From Myripristis murdjan (Eukaryota > Chordata > Actinopteri > Holocentriformes > Holocentridae): 64,000 bases of DNA. The stretch spans positions 18,171,439 to 18,235,438 of the forward strand of contig NC_044001.1 in the NCBI RefSeq assembly GCF_902150065.1, given 5' to 3'. The stretch's first letter is position 1, and the number at the start of each line of letters is the position of its first letter. The notes beneath the pieces are model-generated. The model did no database searches, was not told the origin of the DNA, and saw only the letters and a program-made list of their open reading frames with translations. Below are positions 43,508 through 54,097 of this stretch, in pieces. The position numbers were made by a program, and so were the translations under genes.

Positions 43508-45993
43508 TTATCTTTGTATATTGCTTTCTTGAGGTTTCATCTCACATATCCAGTTATATTGATGGTGGTGGCATTTCCCGTCATACCAGGTAGAAGTGGG
43601 ATTACCCCTGGAGAAAAAAGCAGCACAGTTCTCCCCCTGGGCTCCATGGTTGTTTGGTTCACCATCTATCCAGTGCCTTGGACGACACAAAACAGAGTAG
43701 AAAAGAGTGTAGTTGGCACTGATCATCATCAAACACAATGGGACCAATTTATTAGCAATCAATCGTAATCCATAATCAGTCATTATCTATATCCATGAGA
43801 TAGTGCAGTTCTTACAGTGGTTCCTGCTGGATCACACCATTAATCCAGACCCACGTCCCCTCTTTCTCGATGTCAGTGAGGCCGATCCAGTATCCATTCG
43901 CCCACCAAACATCACTGGACCTCACGTCTCGATAGTTATCAGTGATAAGTCGCTATGGAAGCAAACACACAGGTTGATTATATTAACAGGCCACTGAAGA
44001 GACTTTCAAATTTAATATTTCCACAAGTAAATGTATTTAATGTAGACACCCCAGAGTATATTTGTTATATATCAATATAGTTCTAATGTTGTTAATGCTG
44101 AAGCTATTGCATCCTACAAGGCATGACTGTGTTTGGAGTTGCTGACTGATTTACAATTTCAGTCATTTTCAATTAACTGACTCCCTAGGTTTTGCACACT
44201 TTCTCTTCCCGTGTCTTTCCCACCTGCTCATCCCAGTCATCGATCACAAGCAGGTCGCCTCCGCGGCTTATGCAGTCCGCTCTGCTTTCGGGCCAGTTCT
44301 TCTGTGAGTCAGTATTCTTGTTAGAAAAGAAATAACAGGACGAGTTCAGAAGAGTCCATCTTGGTTGGCAGCGGCCACAGCTCTCCCCTGTTGTGACGGC
44401 AGAATGGAAAAAGTATTGTAGCATTCTCCCCGATATAGAATAAATAAAAGAAGTGTATACAAACAATAGCATAATACTGCCTCACCAAGGGCAGATTTAT
44501 TGGACAGCAGATATGTCTTCTTGGCCTTCAGCTCCTCAATGTGGAGCTGGAGGCCGTCGTTGACCGTCGACTGCCGCTCCACCTGCTGCTTCAGCTCCAT
44601 GTGGCTGCTGAGCTCGCTCTCCAAGGCTTTGTGGGCATCCTCTTTCGCTTTGATCAAACTGCTGTGGTTGCTGCGGAGATGATTCAGCTCCAAGATGAGG
44701 GGCGTTGCGATTTCGTGGGGAATCTGATTGTAACTCTCATTGACTTGGTTGCCTGAGGACACAGAGACTCAAACTCACAAAGAGCGCAGGGCAGCTGTGG
44801 TAAAACTTGTGAAGTAGAGCCTCATTTGCCTCATATCTATCAAAGAGACTAGACCAAAGGGAGTCACTCCAAAAGCTACCGTGCACATTTTTCTATTTTA
44901 AAAGTAAATGTAAAATGCTTTGCTCTGGCAAAAAGACCATATAGTTATTAATTTTGAAGTATAAATTTCACATAATATATGATTTCCCCATGGACTTGCA
45001 TGATAAAACTACTTAGGAAATGCTCCATGAATATATATTAAAGGCACAGTATGCTCAAAACAATAAACAAATAAATAGACAAGCAAATAAAAAAATACAT
45101 GAACTGCTCCCTTAACCTCAAGTTTTTGACTCAGATATTCCTCCACATACTACTGTATATACTCTTAGGTTTTAATTTAAAACCGTTTAAATAATATGAA
45201 TATAAATATTCAAGATCTGGTGTTTGAATGGCCCATTTCCACATAGTTATCTTGCTTTGCATTGCATTTAGATTAAAAAAATATCTACATTCCAGTGAAT
45301 TCTGAAAATGGGTGTAAAATGTGCAAACAAATCATGAGCACTGGATTTTTTTGAACTGTGATATAAAGTCAGAGAGAGTTTTCTGTACGCACAGCAGATC
45401 CCAATAACAACTGCAGCTATCAGCAGGAGGACGTTGAGCAGTCCCAGACACAGAATGACCAATCGGTAGGACGAGCAGCCAGATCCGCCTCTTTCTGTGA
45501 ACATACCATACCATTTCATGTTTTACAGTCTGAATATTGCACTTCATCTTAAAATATGTCAAAGCAATAAAGACATAATACGAGTGCTGATGTTTTTCAA
45601 TCACAAAATATTCAAACAGAGACCTTGACAGACAGCTTGACATTTTTGCAAACCCAGGACTTAATAGCCGATGTTAAGCCACACTTTTCATTTTTTTTTT
45701 TTTTTTTTTTTTTTTTTACGTTTGCATTTTTAGCAATATTATTCGGTGCAACATTCACACAGGGCCAGCTTCATGGAGAAAAAGAAAGAAGAGGGACATG
45801 TGAGAGAAAAACTGGTCTAAGAGAGAGCAGCAAATTTCAGACAGTATTGAAGATTTGACTAATAAGTCGTACCTTGTAGAAATGTTTGCTGGCGAAAGCG
45901 AGAATGTCCATCTTGGCTGAAATCCCCAGGAGAAAACTCTCCTTTAAATCGTACTCTCTGTCCACGCTCTGAACTTGACTGTGAATTCTCCAT
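43508..45993 (-). CDS. C-type lectin B, type II membrane receptor, WND changed
   Basis: Tandem paralogue of lectin A. Exons: 45993-45873, 45494-45393, 44752-44486, 44387-44224, 43952-43816, 43676-43508. They total 960 nt (319 aa); phases 1,1,1,0,2. The start MENSQSSSERGQRVRF was chosen because exon 1 must end in phase 1; the other open frame (MDMKAAGKQ) ends in phase 0 and cannot join the membrane exon. The membrane segment is about residues 52-73 (LVILCLGLLNVLLLIAAVV). The neck (75-163) is a coiled coil rich in Leu/Glu/Lys/Gln. The lectin domain has CGRC near its start and WIGLTD in its core. The EPN triad (270-272) is present, but the WND position reads WYD (294-296) and the third site ENC replaces EDC. 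Calcium and sugar binding may therefore differ from lectin A. Surface receptor role is inferred from the architecture. Confidence 0.88.
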
Positions 45994-47119
45994 TGCACCG
46001 GCGGCTGTAACTTGTACCCATTGATCTGTTTGCCTGCTGCTTTCATATCCATGATAAGGCAGAGTGGGTGTATGTGTGTCAGGATGGGAGCACCTATATG
46101 TCTATGTGTATTCATGCACTTTATGTCACAGTTTTTGAAGAAACTCAGCAAATGTAATCTTGGGCCTTTTCATCTCTTCCATGTGTGTACTGTATCTGTC
46201 TCTAAATAGTTGCAGCTATAACATAATGTTGTGAATGAATGTGATGTGACTGTAGGGATGTAGGGAGCTCCTGCAGTGGTCTGTAGTGGTCTGCTTTGCA
46301 CTTCCCTCTGAATAAGCTGCCATATCTGAAAAACAACTTCTGATAGTCTGGTGAGTTGCAACTCTATCCATCACAGCACCTGCAAATGGTCCAATCCAAA
46401 ACATTTCCTTGGGTGCTGTTCATTCACATACGGCGAATCTACGACGGCATTACGACCATTGAAAGGAGAAAAAATATGGAGCTGGGTGGGAGGCGAGATA
46501 ATATTCTGAGGGAAAAAAAAAACCTCCGATATCACATGGTTTTAAGCAGCAAAATTACCAAAAATATGATTCTGGAGGAAACACTGAATTTTTGTAATTT
46601 TTGTGTACTAAAATGGTCAAATTTGGAGAAATGTAAAATCCATACAAGGTAACTTTAGTCCAAAATAGTGGTATTGTCCTTCAAAAGATGGCTTTTTGGA
46701 AGTAAAGGCATCTTACTTCTTTGATTTGATGTATTTTCTGTTGAAACAGGATGGTGTTGTAGCTTATAGTGTGTGGAGGGGTCATTCAAAAGAGTAGACC
46801 GATGGGAGATCAGCTTTATTTGATGGAAGGGATGAAGGGACAGATGCCTACTGGTGCACCATGAAGTCACCATTAAATACACACTTGTTTCCAAGATGTA
46901 AAATTAAAGAGAGTTCATTTTTCTACAATAGCACACACACAATAAATTAAAGACTCATTGTTGTCTCCATATATTGTATGCATTTATTATTGAGCTAAGT
47001 TACTTAAAAACAGAACAGATGATGTCCAGGTTATTGCCATCTCATTATATATCTGACATTATGTACGCTACTTCCTCGTGGAGACCAAAACACAGGAAAT
47101 GCTGCCATGACCTCCAGAG
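45994..47119. other. Intergenic region between lectins B and C
   Basis: No gene seen. A minus-strand AATAAA lies at 46983-46988, 132 bases past the stop of lectin C. Short open frames on both strands show no family features. Upstream of the lectin B start, another ATG in a different frame could form an upstream ORF if it is transcribed. Confidence 0.55.
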
Positions 47120-50100
47120 CTAACTGAGTTCCTTTTCACATAACCATTCGAAAGCGTTTTGGGTGCAGTTTTCATCAAACCAGGTCCTCCTTGGGTTGCC
47201 TCTGTTGTAAATGGCTACACAGTCCTCACCCAGGCTTAGGTTGTTAGGCTCACCATCTATCCAGAACCTAAAACAAAGCTCAAGTTATTTATTTTTTTTA
47301 TCTTTTACAGTCTCATAAACTGTTGATAGTTATCACACAGCTGGTTTAGCATCTATCAGTGTTCAAGCACTGGCAGAGCTCAGCGATAGGGCACCAGTGA
47401 AAAATCTGATTAATCCAAAGATTACTGAATACATGCCTTTTTTTTGTCTCTCTCTCTCTAATAGAAATAGATAAAAACATCAATCTCTTAATGGGAATAC
47501 ACCTGTTTTGCATGCACTCAGACAGCTGTTTACTCAGACAACTGCTTACAGGCATTTAGAAATATCCTTGGTAAACAAATCCAAGCCTTTGATACTGATT
47601 ATCACAGCAAGACAGCAGAATAATTCATAAAGCCCTTACCCTGGATCCACCTGAGTCACATTATTCACCCACACCCAATTCCCCCGTGTGTGAGTGAGGC
47701 CGATCCAGATTCCATCTTTTATGGACGACCGGGGCTGACTGGAAGCAGTCGGTAAGTACTCAAACAGAGTTATCTGGGTAAGCACAAGGGGTGAAAAAAG
47801 GACACAAGTTGTTTGTTAAAAGCTGCACTCAGCAAAACTGTGATGCAGATACACATTATCAGGCTAAATCACACAACAGAGAGCACCGTGCTATCCTCCC
47901 TAATTAACATGCAGACTGCTGGGTAACCTCTGTAGCCTGGCGCGGCTATACTCTGACTTAGTTTCCGCTGTTCACCACATAACCAGGTGTTTCCCAAAAA
48001 ATATACAGCAGGTGATTGGATCAACCACTTGCCCATCATTAGCTAAATCATTCAATTGGACAATTGAACCATATTTGCAGTATGAGATGCTGAAACAACA
48101 AACAAACAAACAAAGCTCACCTGGTAGAGCACGTACCACAAACTCTTACACATACACATACAAATACAAAAGGAAAGTCGTTTTAACATGTAATAGCTCA
48201 CTTTTGACTATCCGGAATTAACATTACAGATATCGTTCTGACTATTCTGACGATTTCGACTAATTAAAACTTAATTTAAAGGCAGAATTAATAAATAAAT
48301 AAACAATATACAGACTCATGCAAAAGTAATCCCTCTCAATCATCACTTATGAGCCACTAGAAGTGTGTGTTGGTGTGTGTATCTGTAGAGACTTTGTGCT
48401 TTCTGGATTTTCTTGTGTTGCTACTCATTCTGCCTTTAAGATATCTAAAAAGGACAATGTAGCTATCCTGAACTGAGAGGAATTGAAGATATCTTGAACT
48501 GGAATTATAGCTAGTCAAAATCAAATTGTAGATATTTGAAACTGGAATTATGACAAGGTGTAATTCAGTTGTAGGTATCCTACATCGGTATATCTGTGAT
48601 GAGAAACCCCACATACATGAATGGCACAATTGATGTCATTCTGTTTGCTGCATGTTAACCCCTTTGCCCCCTCTCTTCCCTATGTTTCCTGTCTATCTCT
48701 ACTATCACTGTCCAATAAAGCAGAAATGCAAAAAAAAAAAAAAAAAAAAAGAACTGGCAAGATCAGCTGGTGCGGCATAAACAGAAAAATCAGTGTCATA
48801 TTACATTACTTGTGATTGTTGAAGTCTTAAATATTCAAATGTTTCCCTTATTGAGCTATTTGGGGATGCCAGCATGTGAAATTGCTAAATGCAGCTTTAA
48901 GTTTAACTTATCTTTGACAGTTTCATGATAATAAATATCTGTTTCACTGTTCTCTATTCACAACAGGACTTCCAACCTATTCTCAGTTCATGAAAACTGT
49001 TATTAGCTGTCCTCTTGTCAGGCAGGTCCTTCCCAGGAAAAATCCCCTGCCACACAGAAAATTCTTCTTTTTCCATTTCAGCCAACAAACACAGCAATTT
49101 GTCTTGAATACACAGGGGAGGAAATAATGAATTGATAACAGGGATAGCCAAAAACAAAAGATGCTAGTGACAGAAGAGAAGCCTGACCACCCAGTTTGAC
49201 TGAGAAATGATCTGTGGGAACTGCAGCGCAAAAGAAAACACCACAGCAATGGGTGCTTAACACTGCAGATATTATCGAAATTCAAAACAGAAGAACTTGA
49301 GGATTATCAGTCAGAAAGGGAATAATAAAGTCAGCAAAATACTTTAAATGTTTAATGTGATGTCTCTGTGTTTAAGCACCACCAATCAAAGCCTATAAGA
49401 CAACACATTTCAGTGTGAAAAAACACAATTTTCACTTCGTGATGAGGCAACTGCTGGATCACAGTGTACTTCACCGTAACATGAAACCACAGATCTGAGC
49501 TTCGAGATCTGTACAGGTAAAAGGGATAATGATTCTGTTCTGGCTTGTGTTTAAAATTGAAAATATGAATATTTCTATGAACTGAACCCATTTTCTGTAC
49601 AAATGTAATTGCGCAAAGTGTGGTGCTTCTGTAAATGTATTTACTTGTGTCTCGTGGTAACCCTTAACAAAGAGGGGGCTTCAGTTCTGTAATGATTTGT
49701 TTTGTGCTTACTGTCCTGAAAATGATGTCCTGCTTCTTCTCATCAAGTTTGTGATGTTTTCTTGATACATAACAGTTTGAAGCCTAGCGCCATGCTGAGA
49801 TCATTTTTAAAGTCTAGAGTCCTCTGTTCTGTGTTTGAGCTCCAGCAGACTGGACTCACCTGTTCCTCCCAATTATCAATCTTCACCAGGTCGGCTCCTC
49901 GACTGATGCAGTCCGCTCTGCTGTCCGCCCAGCTCTTTTTGGGAAAGGATGCCACTTTGGCATGGAAGTAGCAGGATGTGCGTAACAGAAACCATCCTGA
50001 CGGGCAACGACCGCAACTCTCCTCTGTGACAAGACAATGAGGGAAGCGCGTTTTTAGATTTATGTGCTATTTGAATGTAATCTAAAGTTCACTTAAAGAA

Positions 50101-52394
50101 ACATACGGCAGCATAAAAATTCTGGTGTTTTATGTTTCTGCAGACCGGGGATGTGTTGCAGTGTCTTTAAACTGAGTGAAAAACACCACACTGGGAGACA
50201 AGAAGGGGAAGGGATGGCACAATTAACAGGACTTTACTTCAGCAGACTGGTGCCACATTAGTTTGGCGAACATTTTGCAACATTAGCCTTTTCCTAACCT
50301 TAACCATGAAGACAAAGCATTTCCCTACTTTAACCATGACCTGTTCCTAACGTTAATCAAGTAGTAACATTGACGCAGGCTCCACCACACTGATTATGAG
50401 TGCATGTGTTGATGTATTTGTTGGTCTGCAGAGATGTAAAATGGTAGTATTTTATCAAGGTGATTGGTTTGGCCCCGCCCTTACGGAAACTGGACATATT
50501 GGACATCAGTTTTGTCTTCTCTGCTCGCAGCTGCTCGATCTGGTTCTGCAGGCCGTCGTTAAGCAAGCCCTGAACCTCTAACTGCAGGATCTGCTGCCGG
50601 CGCTGGCTGATGGCTTTCTCTAACGCTTGCTGGGCCTCCACCTTGGCGTTGATCGCTTCCTTCTGTATGAACTGAAGCTCCTTCAGCTCACTGAAGGCTG
50701 ACCAGTGAGGGCTGTGCTCGGGAACATGTATCTCATTGAGTGTGCCACCTGTGAGCAGCAGACATACAAAGATCAATACATGTTTACATTTATAGCTTAT
50801 ATTTGTGATTTGTTTGATGCCTATGTATTTGTGTAATCTCAATAAACCTTCAGGTAAGTAAGTTTATTATTGGTTAGCAGGGCTGGGCTATATGGATAAA
50901 ATTAAATAGCATGATACCGTTGACTAAATATGATGATACTGATATAATAATGTTGGTGCTTTCATAAGCTGTTTACACACAGTATTTATTACACTGTAGG
51001 GGTACAGTAGGAGTCTATTTCTGTCCCCTGAAGGCCCAATCTACACAAATTCAATCACCTAGGGCTAATTATTAGACCTCAAGGTGAACCTTTTTCAGAG
51101 CCTAAATGGTCCATACATGTTCCCAAGTACTAAAAGGTACATATACACTCAGTGGCCACTTTATTAGGTCCACCTGCACAATCTAATACAGTGCATTACT
51201 ACTGTTGTGCCATTTTGTTCTACTTTTATGATGCCTATAATGCTCAGGTTTTCTTTTTGTCACAGTAATAGAGGTGTTGAGCTCATAGTTAGTACGGCTG
51301 TTGGACTGGACTGCATTTTATTGAGAGCTGTTTCCAATATTCTGTCCCCCTCATTGTATATGAATAGGGAGGACACAAAAATAAAAACACCTCTCAATAT
51401 AATGTGGTCCAGTACAAGACCTCTGCAAATTACAACCTCAATAATAAACAAATAATTGAATTTACACTTTGTGTCAACAGAAACTGAACATTATAAACTT
51501 TGTTAAAAGGTAGAATTTATGGCAGAGCTGTTGCATTGAACTGCATTGGGTTGTACAGATGGACCTAATAAAGTGGCCACTGAGTGTATGTCCCATTTCC
51601 TATAAACGTGAAGGAACAATATCAGGAGAGAGAGAGTAAATAAATTAGGTAAAATATTAACTTAAAAGTAGATTTTAACTCACAGATTATGGTGTTGTAG
51701 CCTTGAAATGAAACAAGTCTTGCAGATTTGTGGATATGAGAAATAGTTAATAGAGTTATCCAGTCAATATTGTAGTTATAGTACAGGAACAAGATACAAA
51801 CCACATAGGTACTAATAAGCACCCAGTATCAGGGGTACAAAAGCTGCACCTTAGAGGTTCCTGCCCCTAAAGGTACAATTATGTGCCCTATTTTGTGTGT
51901 ATACAATCATAATGTGATTGTATACACACAAAACACCACACTTTATCACTTACATCACCAAACTCTGATATCTAAAATGCCTCTGGAGTCCTAGTGTCAT
52001 GTCACTGTATTGATATATCAACATATTGCCCAACTCCCTCGAGTAATCCAAGGTGATTCCACAGATAAACGCCTAAAATACAGATATCGGTGTATTCTGA
52101 ACAAAAGTACTCACAGTAAACCCCTATGACGAGGGCAGCCAACAGCAGAATAATGTCCAGCAGCCCCAGACACAGGATGACCAGGCGGTAGTGAGGAACT
52201 GAGAAACTTTTCCCCCTGAGCAGAGATCCTGGACAAAGACGCACAAGTGGATGACAAGCCGCCCCACAGAGGAGACACCTCTGTTTGCTCTCAGCAGCAT
52301 GAGGACCATTTGAAACCTGTGCTGACCTACCTAAATATCTTGCGTCACCACGGAAGGTATGTCCGTCTGTGCTGCCCTCGTCGCTTGAAGCCAT
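47120..52394 (-). CDS. C-type lectin C, type II membrane receptor, WND changed
   Basis: Third tandem lectin. Exons: 52394-52331, 52228-52115, 50748-50485, 50023-49860, 47773-47640, 47267-47120. They total 888 nt (295 aa); phases 1,1,1,0,2 as in lectins A and B. The start MASSDEGSTDGHTF gives a 36-residue cytoplasmic tail. The frame is open further upstream to 52613, so a longer N-terminus cannot be excluded. The membrane segment is about residues 37-59 (LVILCLGLLDIILLLAALVI). A coiled-coil neck (60-147) with QQALEKAI and IEQLRAEKTKL heptads follows. The lectin domain has ESCGRCPSGW at its start, WIGLTH in the core, EPN (253-255) and GEDC (260-263), but WFD (276-278) in place of WND. Introns 2 and 4 (1.4 and 2.1 kb) are swollen by mobile elements. 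Confidence 0.86.
48112..48145 (+). mobile_element. SINE head (tRNA-like A box)
   Basis: Contains gctcacctggtagagcacgt, the tRNA-like 5' start of a widespread teleost SINE. The B-box part does not follow; the sequence changes to unrelated DNA near 48145. The matching SINE tail lies about 500 bases further on (48640-48750). Confidence 0.5.
48640..48750 (+). mobile_element. SINE tail with poly(A)
   Basis: tttgctgcatgttaacccc leads into a pyrimidine-rich stretch, a ccaataaagcag motif and a run of 20 A. This is the typical 3' half of the same SINE family as the head at 48112-48145. Confidence 0.55.
51146..51586. mobile_element. Non-autonomous DNA transposon, CACTCAGTGG ends, TA flanks
   Basis: A 441-base element with near-perfect inverted ends of about 30 bases: cactcagtggccactttatt at the left, and aataaagtggccactgagtg at the right. 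It is flanked on both sides by TA, as for a Tc1/mariner-type target duplication. No transposase ORF. The ends are a familiar teleost repeat; the superfamily is inferred from the TA flanks only. Confidence 0.75.
51891..51933. repeat. Perfect 19-bp inverted repeat with 5-nt loop
   Basis: The arm ttttgtgtgtatacaatca and its exact reverse complement are separated by taatg. The DNA could form a cruciform, or the RNA a strong hairpin. It lies inside the composite element in lectin C intron 2, and may itself be a transposon end or a fold-back remnant. Confidence 0.85.
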
Positions 52395-54097
52395 ACCTGG
52401 ATGCTCGTTTGGGTTTCCACAAACTGCAATCTCGATTACATGATCATCACTAGTTTGTGAGCCACGTATGTTTACCGGATCTTTTATCTGTTTGAGGGCT
52501 CTAATGTCAATATTACAAAACTCTGTGTGGGGGCGTGTGTGTGTGTGTGTGAGTGTGCAGTCAGTTGTCATCACTACCTCTTGTCTAAGACCAGTTTTGC
52601 TGTAAGAATTCATTATTTTATTGTTTTAATTGCACTTTATGGTACAGGGGAGCCCAAACTTTCTATTATGACAGACCCCAAATTACATCACCTTTATTCT
52701 TTATAACATTTTGTCCTAGAGGAATATTGGAGAGGATTTTAAAGCTTATTACCCAAATCAGCTGTCTTTACTGTAAATAAGGGGGTGAAACCAGTGAACA
52801 CGTCATCCTCATCCACACTGGTAAACCGTCAAGGTCTCCACTTTAGAGGCCAACACAGTTAGAGGATGTTGCTTTAATCAGACACTTCACTTCCCACTCA
52901 CCAGACAGCTGGAAAATACTATTTTTAATCATATTTACTTACAAAAATATTCTCAGATGGGGTTCCCTGGGACAAACATGGTATCAAATGGTCCCTATGG
53001 TCTCATGTGTTTCTTGAAAAAAAAAAAGAAGAAGAAGAAGAAGCACACACACACTTGTATTGATATAAAGGAAAAAGCATCAGTAAGCCTTATTTTTAAT
53101 TATCCCTATTTTACAACATATTTACCTACTATTGAAAATTTAAATCCCAGAAGTCACAAATTGGCAAATACTATTAGATTACTTCGACATTTCAAATTTA
53201 CTCCAATTAATTAGCAGACCCTGGAGTTTTTTCTTTTTTGTTTGTTTGTTTGTTTTTTTCCTTTCCCTACATTTTGTTATTTTTTCACTGTGATTAATTT
53301 TTATATAATTTTTTACACTGATGTATATTTTCAACAACTCTTCTAATAATAAAAAAATAGATTTAATGTGTGCACATAGACTTGAATTTGCTGAAATAAC
53401 GGGGGAAAGCAGCCCCGGTGAGTTGAGAGTGTTTCCGGGTTTGTGCGCATGGATACGGACAGACTCCTTACTCACGGCACTCTGCTGGGGACTAGCTGTG
53501 CTGTGGCTCTGTCAAAGTAGAAAAGTCTGGAAAAAAAACTTGATATACATGTTCAATTGGGTATTATTACTCAGAGCACCTTCAGCTGCTGTGGCGGCGT
53601 CAAGCCCGTGTAGCAGATTTAGTTTTTGTTGACGATGCTTTCGACCTCCTAACTGCGAGAGCTCCTCTTCCGATTTCCTCACTTTGTTAGCCGTTAGCCG
53701 CATGAAGCTAACCGGATGTAGCTCGAGCACGACCGGACGTTTGATTAGTTTCCTTCAGTGTAAAGACACCGCTTTTCTTTTTTTAAAAAAACATCACAAC
53801 ACAGGCGTGTCGGGCGCCTTTTACTTTGAAAGTTTGAAAGTTGGCTGGCCGCTGTAATTTTTTGACTCTGGCAGGCTTGACACTGGTGCAAGTCCAGTTG
53901 CACATTTTGCTGCGTTTTATTTCCCTTACAAGGTGCTTTGATGCATCGGGCTTTCCTCGCACAGTGACCGGGCGCCTCGACAGTCGGGATAGGTAACATG
54001 ATAAACGTGTTTATGCCCCTGTAGCGGTCTTTCAGAGAGATTTGTCGTCAGGCCTGTTCGGGTTATTACCATCACTGTACCAAGTGGCTACACAGAA
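52395..54097. other. Intergenic region between lectin C and NEK9
   Basis: Lectin C and NEK9 start here in opposite directions. The left part holds repeat-like DNA (52640-52960, beginning aggggagcccaaactttcta) and short A and AAG runs (53018-53043). The right part (about 53600-54097) is less AT-rich and probably contains the NEK9 promoter and 5' UTR. No core motif can be named with confidence. Confidence 0.5.
52531..52556. repeat. (GT)n microsatellite
   Basis: Short interrupted GT run about 140 bases upstream of the chosen lectin C start codon. Confidence 0.8.

Larger units (their letters stand above)
50881..52036. mobile_element. Composite DNA element, GGGCTATATGG type, carrying a nested insertion
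   Basis: The left end ggctgggctatatggata and the inverted right end (plus strand atattgcccaactccc) resemble the termini of the element at 27694-27974. Between them lie a complete TA-flanked element (51146-51586), a perfect inverted repeat (51891-51933) and a further repeat fragment (ttcctgcccctaaaggtaca). It lies in lectin C intron 2. Confidence 0.5.

Noticed and set aside
44500-44756. Plus-strand frames over the lectin B neck exon
   Set aside because: Shadows of the coiled-coil neck exon; Leu-rich because the true strand is Gln/Lys/Glu-rich.
45873-46151. MDMKAAGKQINGYK reading frame as the lectin B N-terminus
   Set aside because: It ends in phase 0 at the donor, whereas the membrane exon needs phase 1. 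The overlapping MENSQSSS frame fits. The MDM frame could at most be an upstream ORF.
52002-52613. 203-codon minus-strand frame starting MNSYSKTGLRQ
   Set aside because: It joins lectin C exon 1 to exon 2 through the intron between them. I used the downstream Met at 52394 and spliced the exons; a longer N-terminus remains possible but unsupported.
53512-53730. Minus-strand 72-codon frame (MLELHPVSFMRL) upstream of NEK9
   Set aside because: Antisense to the probable NEK9 promoter/5' UTR, with no domain and no splice partner.
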